Shown here: positions 16,974 to 25,809 of the stretch, piece by piece
Layout: each line of letters opens with the position of its first letter
Position numbering within the stretch: the stretch's first letter is position 1
Assembly (NCBI GenBank): GCA_009711825.1
Contig: VEMY01000026.1
Coordinates: 1-64,000 of the forward strand
DNA: 64,000 nt
Direction: 5' to 3'
Origin: Bacillota bacterium
Lineage (GTDB): Bacteria; Bacillota; Proteinivoracia; UBA4975; VEMY01
Program-made: the position numbers and the translations under genes
The notes under the pieces: model-generated
Told to the model about the DNA's origin: nothing
Seen by the model: only the letters and a program-made list of their open reading frames with translations
The model's database searches: none

Positions 16974-16995
16974 AAACACCCTCAAAGGGTGTTTT
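16973..16995 (+). terminator. Intrinsic terminator
   Basis: AAAACACCCT and AGGGTGTTTT form a 10-bp stem with a CAA loop, overlapping the stop codon of the small upstream gene. Confidence 0.8.
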
Positions 16996-17077
16996 AAACT
17001 TTATCTGTTCTTAGTTGACAACCAAGGGGAAAAGGAGGATAGTATATTTTAGTTGAGTAACTGGGAGCGGTGGTATA

Positions 17078-18003
17078 GTGAAAAGGATTACCTTGGCAGA
17101 TTTATATTTGTTGATTGTAGCGATGATTTGGGGCGCAAACGTGGCTGTGGTTAAGTCCGCGCTGGAAGAGTTGGGCCCTCTGCCCTTTAATTCACTGCGT
17201 TTTTTGATTGCCACGGTGCTTAGCTGGCTGCTCCTGGCCGCCACCGGCAATCTGAGCCTGCCCCGGCGGCAAGATATTCCCCGTTTGCTTGTGCTTGGCC
17301 TCACGGGGCATATGCTATACCAGGTTCTGTTCATTTCCGGGATTAACCTCACCAGCGCCGGCAATACCGCATTGCTATTGGCGACAATTCCCATTTGGGT
17401 AACGGCGTTGGCTGCCTTACTGGCGCCGAGGTTTCCACCAAGCAGACCTGGTTGGGGATCGGCATCTCAATAGCAGGGATTGCCCTGGTGACAATTGGCG
17501 GTGGCCAAAAACTGGAGCTGGGCGCTTCCTGGCGGGGGGATTTAATGGTTGTTGCCGGAACTTTTTTTTATAGCTGGTATACTTTGAACAGCAAAGTATT
17601 GCTGAGCCGTTATTCACCGCTACAGTTTACCACCTGGACGATGACCTTCGGTTCTATTGCTTTGCTATTGTTTTCAACGTCGGCCCTTATACGTCAAGAC
17701 TGGGCCGCTGTTGGGATGATTGGTTGGGGAGGGCTTGCCTACTCGTCTGCGTTGGCGATTGTCCTGGGATACTACATTTGGATAAACGGGGTGAAAAAGC
17801 TGGGGGCTGGCAGGACTGCTATATATAATAACCTGACGCCGGTCTTTGCCATGATTACCGGCTGGCTTGCCTTGGGCGAAGGTGTGTCGTTATTGCAATT
17901 GGCGGGAGCGGCACTGATTGTTACCGGATTATATACCGCCCGCACCGCAAAGGCTAAACCGAGCGGGCAGCAGCTGATAATCCCGCAAAAATCTCTATCT
18001 TGA
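17078..18003 (+). pseudogene. EamA/DMT-family transporter with a single-base frameshift
   Basis: Ten-helix drug/metabolite transporter. The first half (17078 to about 17422) encodes EamA repeat one, from DLYLLIVAMIWGANVAVVKS to ATIPIWVTALAALL. The second half continues in the -1 frame from GAEVSTKQTWLGIGISIAGI to the end (LIVTGLYTARTAK). If one G is restored at the GG at 17422-17423, the frames join cleanly into a protein of about 308 residues, the normal length. The lesion is therefore a 1-base deletion, a base-calling error, or less likely a recoding site. There is no obvious slippery heptamer. The substrate is unknown. GTG 17078 is chosen as start. Confidence 0.8.
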
Positions 18004-18004
18004 C

Positions 18005-18034
18005 TTGACTTTTGCATAGCTGCTGCAGTATGAT
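18005..18034 (+). promoter_or_regulatory. Promoter of the valS T-box transcript
   Basis: TTGACT at 18005-18010 and TATGAT at 18029-18034 with an 18-base spacer. Transcription would start near 18041, giving a leader of about 250 bases. Confidence 0.7.
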
Positions 18035-18040
18035 TATATA

Positions 18041-18271
18041 TAACCCAATACAGTCATCGGCTGTGAAGGGGAGGAGTACGGTGGTTAGTCGCCGCTAAGA
18101 GAGGAGAATCATTGGCTGCAAGTTCTCCCGGCAGACCCATCGGAATGTCGCCCCGGAGCCAGCGCTTCTCTGCGCCGGGCCTTGTGCCCGTTATCAACGA
18201 GAGATTCCGCATTTTTTCGGAAAATAAGGTGGTACCGCGAGCCCTTCGCCCTTATGGCGATGGGCTTTTTT
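18041..18271 (+). promoter_or_regulatory. T-box riboswitch, valine-specific (specifier GUC)
   Basis: A tRNA-sensing leader. The T-box proper AAGGTGGTACCGCG is at 18226-18239. Stem I features are visible: GGAGTA, then AGAGAGGAG...TTGGCTGCAAG for the distal part, and GAAT-GTC-GCCCCGGAGC on the 3' side, which places the specifier codon GTC (valine) at 18147-18149. The terminator is GCCCTTCGCC/GGCGATGGGC plus T6 at 18241-18271. Uncharged tRNA-Val should pair with GTC and its NCCA end with the T-box bulge, favour the antiterminator and allow valS transcription. The specifier agrees with the downstream gene. Confidence 0.93.
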
Positions 18272-18294
18272 GATTTTAAAGGAGGTTGATTTGA

Positions 18295-20907
18295 ATGGAT
18301 AAAATGAGCACTGCATACAATCCGGCGGAAATTGAACCGCGTCTGCGGGAATACTGGCAGGACAAATTCAAGGCACCGGATAATCCTGAGGGAGAAACAT
18401 TTTCAATTGTGATGCCGCCGCCAAATGTCACAGGCGCATTGCACATGGGCCATGCCATGGATAATACACTGCAGGATGTCCTCACCCGGTGGAAGCGGAT
18501 GCAGGGCGTAGCCACGCTTTGGCTGCCGGGCACTGACCACGCGGGCATTGCCACCCAGATCAAGGTGGAAGAAAAATTGCGTGAAGAGGGCTTGAGTCGT
18601 CATGATCTCGGCCGCGAGGAGTTTATTGACCAGGTCTGGAAGTGGAAAGAAGAGTATCACGGACGGATTATTAGTCAGCTTGAACAGATAGGGATTTCCT
18701 GCGACTGGTCCCGGGAGCGGTTTACCCTGGATGAGGGATGTTCCCGGGCGGTCAGAGAAGTATTTGTCCGGCTCTATGAGAAGGGTCTGATTTATCAGGG
18801 TGAGTACATGGTCAACTGGTGTCCCCGCTGCCAGACTGCGATCTCCGATATCGAGGTTGAGCACCAGGATGCCGAAGGTAGTCTCTGGCATATCAAATAT
18901 CCGTTGGCAGACGGCTCCGGACAGCTTGTAGTGGCCACCACCCGGCCGGAGACGATGTTGGGGGACACTGCCGTGGCAGTGCATCCGGAAGATGAGCGGT
19001 ATCAGGATTTCGTCGGTAAAGAAATTTTGTTGCCGGTTATGGAACGCCGGATACCCGTGATTGCCGACGAACATGTGGACCCCGAGTTTGGCACCGGCGC
19101 AGTAAAGGTGACGCCGGCCCATGATCCCAATGATTTTGAAATCGGGCTCCGCCATCAGCTACCCCATGTGGTGGTTATTGATCCCACTGGAAAAATGACT
19201 GGGGCCACAGGTAAGTATGAAGGAATGGACCGCTATCAGTGCCGCAAGCAATTGCTGGCGGATCTCGAGGCGGCTGGCTGGCTGCTGGATACTGAGAGCC
19301 ACCAGCATGCCGCTGGGCATTGCCAGCGGTGTGAAACAATTGTTGAGCCTTTGGTTTCCAAGCAATGGTTTGTCAAGATGAAACCCCTGGCTGAGCCGGC
19401 AATCGAGGCGGTAAAAAGCGGTGACATCCGCTTTGTTCCCAGTCGATTCGAAAAGATTTATTTCAACTGGCTGGAAAATATCCGCGATTGGTGTATTTCC
19501 CGGCAAATCTGGTGGGGTCACCGTATCCCTGCCTGGTACTGCCAGTGCGGGGAAACTATCGTATCCACTGAAGAGCCGACTGCCTGCAGCAAATGCGGCA
19601 GCAATGACCTGTGTCAGGATGAGGATGTGCTGGACACCTGGTTCAGTTCTGCGCTCTGGCCCTTCTCAACCATGGGCTGGCCCAATGAGACGAGCGATTT
19701 GCAAAAGTATTTTCCCACCAATGTTTTGGTCACCGGTTATGACATCATCTTTTTCTGGGTCGCCAGAATGATTTTCACCGCCCTTGAGTTTACCGGTCAG
19801 GCCCCGTTTAAAGATGTATATATCCACGGATTAATTCGCGATGAACAGGGGCGCAAAATGAGCAAGTCCTTGGGCAATGGCATCGATCCCCTGGAAATGA
19901 TCAAGGAATATGGCGCCGATACCTTGCGGTTTACACTTCTGACCGGCGCTGCCCCTGGCAACGATATCCGCTTCCAGCAGGATAAAGTGGAGGCGAGCAG
20001 AAACTTCGCCAACAAAATCTGGAATGCCTCCCGGTTTGTGTTGATGAACCTGGAAGGGGAAGTTGAGCCAATCAACGATGCGGATTTGGATTTCGCCAGC
20101 CGCTGGATTCTGGAACGCTATAACAAAACGATTACTGCGGTAACAAATAACCTTGAGAAGTATGAACTGGGCGAGGCGGCCCGGGTAATCTACGAATTTT
20201 TATGGAACGAATACTGTGACTGGTATATCGAGGCGGCAAAGTTAGGCCTGGCAGGGGATGCCAAGGCCCGGAAACTGACCCAGGCAGTTTTGAAGAAAGT
20301 GCTGACCGGCGCTCTCCAGCTCCTGCATCCGATAATGCCATTCATCACCGAAGAAATATGGCAGCAATTGGAGCCCGGCTCCATTGCCCTGTCCCAATGG
20401 CCCCAAGCGGCCGGAAATTACGATGGCAGTGCGTTTCGGAAGGTTATGGAGCTGGTGCGGGCAGTTCGCAATATCCGCAGCGAGCTAAACATCAGTCCCG
20501 GCAAAAAAATTCCGGCCTGGCTCTATGTGGAATCAGATGCTGATTACTATGAGCTGGGGGAACTGGTTTGTCACCTGGGAAGGGTCTCTGAGTTTAAAGT
20601 AATCGCAGCCGGCGAGAAGCCCCGGGAAGCCGTGGGGCGGACTCTTGGTTTTGGCGAAGTGCTGGTACCTTTGGCAGGCGTTATCGACATCGATCAGGAA
20701 ATCGCCCGTCTGGAGAAGGAAACGGGAAGCTTGGACTTTGAGGTGGAGCGGCTTGAGAAGAAACTGGCTAATCCCGGCTTCACTGGCAAGGCGCCGGCGG
20801 CGGTTATCGCCAAAGAACAGGAGAAGCTTCGCGATTATCAGGCCAAGCGGCAGCTTGTAATCGAACGGCTTGCCCAGATGAAGGATGTCGGACCGAACAA
20901 TGGATAA
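18295..20907 (+). CDS. valS: Valyl-tRNA synthetase
   Basis: Class I synthetase that charges tRNA-Val and edits misacylated threonine. The HIGH motif is HMGH at residues 50-53 and the KMSKS motif is at 521-525. The CP1 editing domain (TTRPETMLGDTAVAVHP) is around residues 217-233. Zn-binding Cys clusters occur at about 177-180 (CPRC) and 340-430. A C-terminal coiled coil (IDQEIARLEKE...) binds tRNA. The length of 870 residues is standard. GGAGG at 18281-18285 sits 9 bases before ATG 18295. It is regulated by the T-box leader and overlaps the start of folC. Confidence 0.98.
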   Translation: MDKMSTAYNPAEIEPRLREYWQDKFKAPDNPEGETFSIVMPPPNVTGALHMGHAMDNTLQDVLTRWKRMQGVATLWLPGTDHAGIATQIKVEEKLREEGLSRHDLGREEFIDQVWKWKEEYHGRIISQLEQIGISCDWSRERFTLDEGCSRAVREVFVRLYEKGLIYQGEYMVNWCPRCQTAISDIEVEHQDAEGSLWHIKYPLADGSGQLVVATTRPETMLGDTAVAVHPEDERYQDFVGKEILLPVMERRIPVIADEHVDPEFGTGAVKVTPAHDPNDFEIGLRHQLPHVVVIDPTGKMTGATGKYEGMDRYQCRKQLLADLEAAGWLLDTESHQHAAGHCQRCETIVEPLVSKQWFVKMKPLAEPAIEAVKSGDIRFVPSRFEKIYFNWLENIRDWCISRQIWWGHRIPAWYCQCGETIVSTEEPTACSKCGSNDLCQDEDVLDTWFSSALWPFSTMGWPNETSDLQKYFPTNVLVTGYDIIFFWVARMIFTALEFTGQAPFKDVYIHGLIRDEQGRKMSKSLGNGIDPLEMIKEYGADTLRFTLLTGAAPGNDIRFQQDKVEASRNFANKIWNASRFVLMNLEGEVEPINDADLDFASRWILERYNKTITAVTNNLEKYELGEAARVIYEFLWNEYCDWYIEAAKLGLAGDAKARKLTQAVLKKVLTGALQLLHPIMPFITEEIWQQLEPGSIALSQWPQAAGNYDGSAFRKVMELVRAVRNIRSELNISPGKKIPAWLYVESDADYYELGELVCHLGRVSEFKVIAAGEKPREAVGRTLGFGEVLVPLAGVIDIDQEIARLEKETGSLDFEVERLEKKLANPGFTGKAPAAVIAKEQEKLRDYQAKRQLVIERLAQMKDVGPNNG

Positions 20908-22099
20908 CCCTCTGGGCTGGTTGGAAAGCCTGCCGCGCTACAGCCAGATCCGCTACAACTTGTTCCGGTTTAACCGTCTGCTGGTTCATTTTGAACTTGA
21001 CTATCGTCAGCTGCCTGTGTTTGTGCTCACCGGCAGTAATGGTAAAGGCACCGCGGCTGTGACTCTGGCGGGAATATTAAAAGAGGCCGGTTTCAACCCC
21101 GGCCTTTACACCTCTCCCCATTTATACCGGTTCAATGAGCGAATCAGTGTTGCCGGTCAAGAAATCGGCAGCGAGGAGCTAAATGCTCTGCTAAGTGATA
21201 TCCGAAATAATCTACCTGTGCTGCCGGTAATGTATGGAGGCTGGATTCATTCCGAGATTCTTACTTTGGCTGCACTGATGCACTTCCGCAACTCCCGGGC
21301 TGATGTCCTGGTTTTGGAAGCGGGACTGGGAGGACGCTTGGATCCTGTGAATTTATTTCCCCAACCCCTGGCAGTTGGCATCACCTCTATTTCTTTGGAA
21401 CATAAGGGCATCCTGGGCGAGACTGAGGCGGAGATTGCCGGAGAAAAGGCGGGGTGCATAAAGCGAGGACGGCCACTGGTGACCGCCGCTGACGGCGCTG
21501 CCCTGGCGGTGATTGCCCGCCGGGCCAGGTTGATGGGTGCCAAACTCATAACTTGGAACCAGGATTTCCGCTGGGATACGGAGCTGGTTTTACCCGACCG
21601 CACTATTGCTCCTTGTGATACTCCTCTGACCGTGGCCGCGCGGCAGAATCGGGCACTGGCTGCCTGTATGGCTGTACAGGCATTTCCAGAGCTGCCGACG
21701 GCCTGCCTCAGTAAGCTTAATGATTATTCATTGCCCGGCCGGTTCGAGATAGTTGATGGCAGCCCGCCGATTGTCCTGGATGTTGCCCATAATCCCGAAG
21801 CGATTACCAATTTGTTGCAGGGACTGAAGCGACGCTATGGCGCTGCCCGGATTGGGTTTGTGTTTGGAGCTTTGAGTGACAAACCTATAGAGCCAATGCT
21901 GAAGTTGCTGGCGGACACGGGACCGGTGTGGTTTGCGCCGGTTGCAGATGCCCGTGGCGCAAAGCCCCTGGCTTCTCCTGGCGTGGCGGCTGTAAATTCG
22001 GTGGCGCAGGGGCTTGAGGCCGCAGAACTGCACCGCCCCGACGTCATCTGTGTTACCGGTTCATTCAGTGTCGTTCGACAGGTGCGCCCGTTATTGTAA
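20885..22099 (+). CDS. folC: Bifunctional folylpolyglutamate synthase/dihydrofolate synthase
   Basis: Mur-ligase-type enzyme that adds glutamate to folates. The ATP-binding loop TGSNGKGT is at residues 49-56, followed by TSPHLYRFNERI (folate and Mg contacts), ADVLVLEAGLGGRLDPVN and the C-terminal DVAHNPEA motif. The 404-residue length is slightly short but the C-terminal domain is present. ATG 20885 lies within valS; ATG 20900 (MDNPLG) is an alternative start with no better ribosome binding site. The valS-folC pairing is conserved in Firmicutes. Confidence 0.95.
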   Translation: MSDRTMDNPLGWLESLPRYSQIRYNLFRFNRLLVHFELDYRQLPVFVLTGSNGKGTAAVTLAGILKEAGFNPGLYTSPHLYRFNERISVAGQEIGSEELNALLSDIRNNLPVLPVMYGGWIHSEILTLAALMHFRNSRADVLVLEAGLGGRLDPVNLFPQPLAVGITSISLEHKGILGETEAEIAGEKAGCIKRGRPLVTAADGAALAVIARRARLMGAKLITWNQDFRWDTELVLPDRTIAPCDTPLTVAARQNRALAACMAVQAFPELPTACLSKLNDYSLPGRFEIVDGSPPIVLDVAHNPEAITNLLQGLKRRYGAARIGFVFGALSDKPIEPMLKLLADTGPVWFAPVADARGAKPLASPGVAAVNSVAQGLEAAELHRPDVICVTGSFSVVRQVRPLL

Positions 22100-22150
22100 A
22101 CGGGATTTGATTTTGCTAGAATGAGTTAAGGTCTGGTGGAGGTGAGACGG

Positions 22151-23731
22151 TTGGACAAAGTAATTAGTTTCAGCACCGGTTCCAGGATTTACTATCGCCT
22201 GGGAACACATTTTTACTATAAGAACAATATGGATAAGGCCCTCAGCTACTACCAACGGGCGTTGGCTGTGGACCCGGAAAACCCGATTAACCATTTTAAT
22301 GTCGCTTGCTTGCTGAGCGAGTTGGGAAAATACCGGGAATCCAGCCGGATCTTCAAAAAAATTCTGGCTGATATGGACTCCGATTTTAATGAGTCGCTTT
22401 TTTGGTTGGCGATGAACCACGGCCAGATGCACCAATACCGGGAGGCCCATCGTTTCTTGAAAGAGTATCTTGATCGGGAGCCAGATGGCGAGTACAGTCA
22501 GCAAGCCGAGGAGATTATCGATTACCTTCGTTTAGAGACGCCCCAATTGACAGATGCCCAGAGGGATAAGATTGACCACTTATGCCATCAAGGCATTGAG
22601 TTGGTCAGTCAAGGCGACATCTCCGGCGCGGTTGATTGTTTTTTTAAGGCTAGCAAGATAGAGCCGGAGTTGGCGGTGCCAAGGAACAACCTTGCCCTGG
22701 CCTGGTTTTACCTCGGCGACTTACAGAAGGCAATCTCCGAGACAATTGCAGCATTGGCGATAGAGCCGGATAATATTTATGCCAACTGCAACCTGGCAAT
22801 CTTCTGCCACGCCGCCAACGACGAATTGGCTGTCCGGCGTCAACTACGGGTTTTGAATAATCTGTACAGTGATGACCCTGATGACCTGCTGAAACTGGGC
22901 ACTACTTACGGTCTGTTGGGGAAAGACCAGCGGGCATACAATATTTTTTCCGCGATGATCGACCAGGGGGTAAAGAGCTTTGAATTGTCTTTGCTTCTGG
23001 CTGTTTCGGCTCATAATTCCGGGCGGAGCAAGCTGGCTGTGGAGCTGTTGGATCAGCTTCAATCACAGTTTCCGGACAATCCTTATGCCCGGGCATACCG
23101 AAACCGAGTGCTGCGGGGGCGGAAGCCGCTTCCATATCATTTACGGATTCCCAATCGCCTGTTGTCCAAGGCGTTGGAAGCCGAAGAGCTGACGCCAGCC
23201 GTGGTGGCAGCACTCAAACGCAATCGCAGTTTATGGCCACATTTGCTCTGGATTGCCAAGAGCGGCAACCTCAGCACCCAGGCCAGGATTACTGAGGTGT
23301 TCCTGAAGCTCAATGAACCCCCTTTATTGACTAAATTGGCGGCGTTTATTTATCAGCCGGATGTTCAGTTTCTTTGTCGGAAGGGAATTTTCTGCGCTCT
23401 TGCTGAACAGGAAATTCCGCTATGGCGCAAAGAACTGCGTCCCGATAAGCTGGACGGCAGCCGGAATCGGGTTCTGGAACTGGCCCTGGAAGCTGCAGTG
23501 GCGGAAAATTACAGTTTCAACCATTGGTATCAAATCTACCTTGTATGGCAGCGGTTTTGCAGATTGCATCAGCCGGTTATTCGCAATCCGGAGCTGTGGA
23601 AAGTCGCCTTGCTTAACTTTGTGCGGGGGGAACACACCGATGTTGCCGGTCTTGCCCGTAAGCACGAGCTGAACTCAACATCATTGCGTCACGTGCTGAA
23701 ACGGCTTGCCGAGTGCATGGCGGATATATAA
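22151..23731 (+). CDS. TPR-repeat protein of unknown function
   Basis: Soluble protein of 526 residues. The first 300 residues contain TPR-like helical pairs, for example residues 14-47 (YYRLGTHFYYKNNMDKALSY) and around 180-240 (PRNNLALAWFYLGDLQKAIS, NIYANCNLAIFC). The last 150 residues show no known motif but end in a possible helix-turn-helix-like segment (VAGLARKHELNSTSLRHVL). TTG 22151 is preferred because GGAGG at 22137-22141 is 9 bases upstream. It stands alone and ends at a strong bidirectional terminator. The role, presumably protein interaction, is inferred only. Confidence 0.75.
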   Translation: MDKVISFSTGSRIYYRLGTHFYYKNNMDKALSYYQRALAVDPENPINHFNVACLLSELGKYRESSRIFKKILADMDSDFNESLFWLAMNHGQMHQYREAHRFLKEYLDREPDGEYSQQAEEIIDYLRLETPQLTDAQRDKIDHLCHQGIELVSQGDISGAVDCFFKASKIEPELAVPRNNLALAWFYLGDLQKAISETIAALAIEPDNIYANCNLAIFCHAANDELAVRRQLRVLNNLYSDDPDDLLKLGTTYGLLGKDQRAYNIFSAMIDQGVKSFELSLLLAVSAHNSGRSKLAVELLDQLQSQFPDNPYARAYRNRVLRGRKPLPYHLRIPNRLLSKALEAEELTPAVVAALKRNRSLWPHLLWIAKSGNLSTQARITEVFLKLNEPPLLTKLAAFIYQPDVQFLCRKGIFCALAEQEIPLWRKELRPDKLDGSRNRVLELALEAAVAENYSFNHWYQIYLVWQRFCRLHQPVIRNPELWKVALLNFVRGEHTDVAGLARKHELNSTSLRHVLKRLAECMADI

Positions 23732-23734
23732 AGA

Positions 23735-23761
23735 CTAACCCGCGAGAGGCTCGCGGGTTAG
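23735..23761. terminator. Bidirectional terminator between convergent genes
   Basis: A 12-bp perfect stem (CTAACCCGCGAG and CTCGCGGGTTAG) with an AGG loop starts 4 bases after the TPR gene stop. The stop codon of the minus-strand glycosylase gene (complement of TTA at 23758-23760) lies within the stem. No T-run follows on the + strand. Confidence 0.7.
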
Positions 23762-24960
23762 CTTATGGCCTGCCCAACCCAATTGAGGGGGGTGACGCTC
23801 TGGTTTTCCAGGTGCGGGGCAGCGAGGAACCGAATAAAATTGTCAAAGCAGTCGACGAGGGCAGATTCAATTTCAGGGTTCGGTGTTATTCCGTCCTCCC
23901 ACCACCAGTTTTTGATAATCAACGCGCCGGTTTTTTTGTCGCGGGTCGGCTCAAAGCGGGCGATAAACCGGTCACCATAAAGCACTGGCAGCACGTAATA
24001 ACCGTATTCGCGTTGGGCGGCAGGTTTATAAACTTCCCAGCGATAACTAAACCCGAAGAGCGCTTTAACAAGATTGCGGTCCCAAAGTAAATTGTCTAGG
24101 GGTGCAATAATAGCCGCCTGGGGGGTGGTGTCGCAACGGTAGTCCAGAAGCTCTAAAGCTTCTTTTTTTGTGTACAGTTCGTGTTTGATACCGGGAACAG
24201 AAACGGGCAGAATCTCCTTTTTGGAACGCAGCCGGGCGAAGGCGGCGTTTCGTTCCTGGGCTGTTATCCGCATGCCCAGCCAGGCGTCGCTGCCCCGGTT
24301 CCACAGCAATCCGACGCTGCCGATGCGCCGGAGAACATACCAGTCGTGATAGTCTGCGTCGTCGGGATGGGGGTCTGGGGCTGTTACGATGTCCGCAGGC
24401 AGGTGTTTATGGGCGAAATCATAATATTTGCGGGTATGGCTTTTATGGTGGACAAGCAGCTCGCCCTGGAAGTAGGCACTCTCCAAGGCTGCTCTGGCCA
24501 AACGGGCGGGTGCCCAGTACCAGTCCACCGTAGCACCGAAGTCCAGATCCCGGGAAGAAAGGGGGCCCCGGCTGGACAGCTCTTGGCGAATTTTCGGTAA
24601 CACCGCTTGGATTTGTGAATGTGAGCGAATTTGTGTGCCCAGGCGCGCTCGCTGCCGGGCAAAATATGGCCAGTCTGCAGCAGGATAAATGGACATGTTT
24701 TTGTCCCAGTGATCCACTAATTTTCGGTCTTTGTACAATAATTGGCGGAGCAACGGGGGCTGATAATCCTTGATTCTTGCCTGTAAGACCAAGTTATGAT
24801 TAAAGCCGGCAACATTGATTGGGTCGTATTGAATGCATCCGACCCGGGTCAGATAGTCTAAGATTGCTTGCTTCCCTTTGTATGAACGGGGGGGCAGTAA
24901 TTGCTGCCAGGCCAACATAAGTCGTTTTGCCTGGCTGGTGCTGATACTGTAAGCTTTCAT
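23758..24960 (-). CDS. YcaQ/AlkX-type DNA glycosylase, winged-helix (HTH_42) family
   Basis: Member of the family that removes bulky or cross-linked alkylated bases. It shows the N-terminal winged-helix pattern (STSQAKRLMLAWQQLLP, residues 8-24), the active-site element IQYDPIN at about 43-49 in which Q-x-D fits the AlkX subtype rather than the QxQ of AlkZ, and HWDKNMSIYP and PLDNLLWDRN in the conserved core. The length of 400 residues is normal. AAGGAG lies 9 bases before its ATG on the minus strand. No toxin or antibiotic biosynthesis genes are nearby, so general interstrand crosslink repair is the likeliest job. Confidence 0.82.
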   Translation of the reverse strand: MKAYSISTSQAKRLMLAWQQLLPPRSYKGKQAILDYLTRVGCIQYDPINVAGFNHNLVLQARIKDYQPPLLRQLLYKDRKLVDHWDKNMSIYPAADWPYFARQRARLGTQIRSHSQIQAVLPKIRQELSSRGPLSSRDLDFGATVDWYWAPARLARAALESAYFQGELLVHHKSHTRKYYDFAHKHLPADIVTAPDPHPDDADYHDWYVLRRIGSVGLLWNRGSDAWLGMRITAQERNAAFARLRSKKEILPVSVPGIKHELYTKKEALELLDYRCDTTPQAAIIAPLDNLLWDRNLVKALFGFSYRWEVYKPAAQREYGYYVLPVLYGDRFIARFEPTRDKKTGALIIKNWWWEDGITPNPEIESALVDCFDNFIRFLAAPHLENQSVTPLNWVGQAIS

Positions 24961-25062
24961 CTCCCGACTCCTTTGCTGCTGATATCGCCATCATACCCGA
25001 ACAGATGTTCATGGTCAACGGTTCATTTTTTTTAGTTTCCGGGAATATGGTTAAAAGGGGGT

Positions 25063-25809
25063 GTGCTGGTTATGTTCAAAGGCGAATGCAGCTTTCGGGG
25101 CGGGGTAATGAAAGTGAGTTATACGCCACGGAAATTCAACGGCTTTAGACCTGCTTTGCTGGGCAATCGCTACCGTGGGCTGATGATCATAACGGCTGCA
25201 GGACTCTGGGTATGGGACTACATTCTATTCGCGGGACTTGTGCTGGCCCTGACGCTTGCCTGGAGTCTGTTTGCCTCGGCCCGGGGGCAGTGGCGGCGAC
25301 AATTATCCAAACAGCGATTGCTGCAGATGGCGGCCCGGGGAGCTGCTCCAGAGGAAGGCACCGATGACCCGATAATTATTTGGCAGTATGTAGGGGCCGC
25401 ACTGTCTGGCGAATATTGGTTATCGGCCATCTCCTGGCTGGAGCGGCTGCCGGACAGCGAGGAGCGTGATTATTGGCTGGCGGTGGCTTGGATGGGGAAG
25501 GGCGATTATCAAGCTGTTTTGCAGATGTGCCCGGCGCGCCCAGACATTCGCTGGCTGGCTCTAAAAGTGCAGGCTTTATACCGCCTGGAAGCAGGGAAAA
25601 AACTGCTTTTGGCATTGCGCTCAGCACGGCAATTGCGGGTCGATAAACGAACGTCCGACGAATGGATATATTTACGGGGGGCGGGATATTATTTTATGAA
25701 AGATTTCAAGCCCGCCCGCAATTTACTGGCTGGAATAGTAAAGAAACACGGGGCAGATTACGGCCGTGCCACCGAAATGCTCGCTGAAATAGAGGGGTGG
25801 GTAAAATGA
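25063..25809 (+). CDS. Membrane-anchored TPR-like protein, unknown function
   Basis: The 248-residue product has two hydrophobic segments near residues 38-66 (GLMIITAAGLWVW and ILFAGLVLALTLAWSLF), probably a hairpin that leaves the rest in the cytoplasm. Residues 95-248 are Trp- and Leu-rich helical repeats resembling degenerate TPRs (YWLAVAWMGKGDYQAVLQM, WIYLRGAGYYFMKDFKPARN). The start is uncertain: GTG 25063, ATG 25072 or ATG 25108 (MKVSYTP, after GGGGCGGGG) are all possible. It overlaps the next gene by ATGA and is therefore translationally coupled to the deacetylase. Confidence 0.6.
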   Translation: MLVMFKGECSFRGGVMKVSYTPRKFNGFRPALLGNRYRGLMIITAAGLWVWDYILFAGLVLALTLAWSLFASARGQWRRQLSKQRLLQMAARGAAPEEGTDDPIIIWQYVGAALSGEYWLSAISWLERLPDSEERDYWLAVAWMGKGDYQAVLQMCPARPDIRWLALKVQALYRLEAGKKLLLALRSARQLRVDKRTSDEWIYLRGAGYYFMKDFKPARNLLAGIVKKHGADYGRATEMLAEIEGWVK

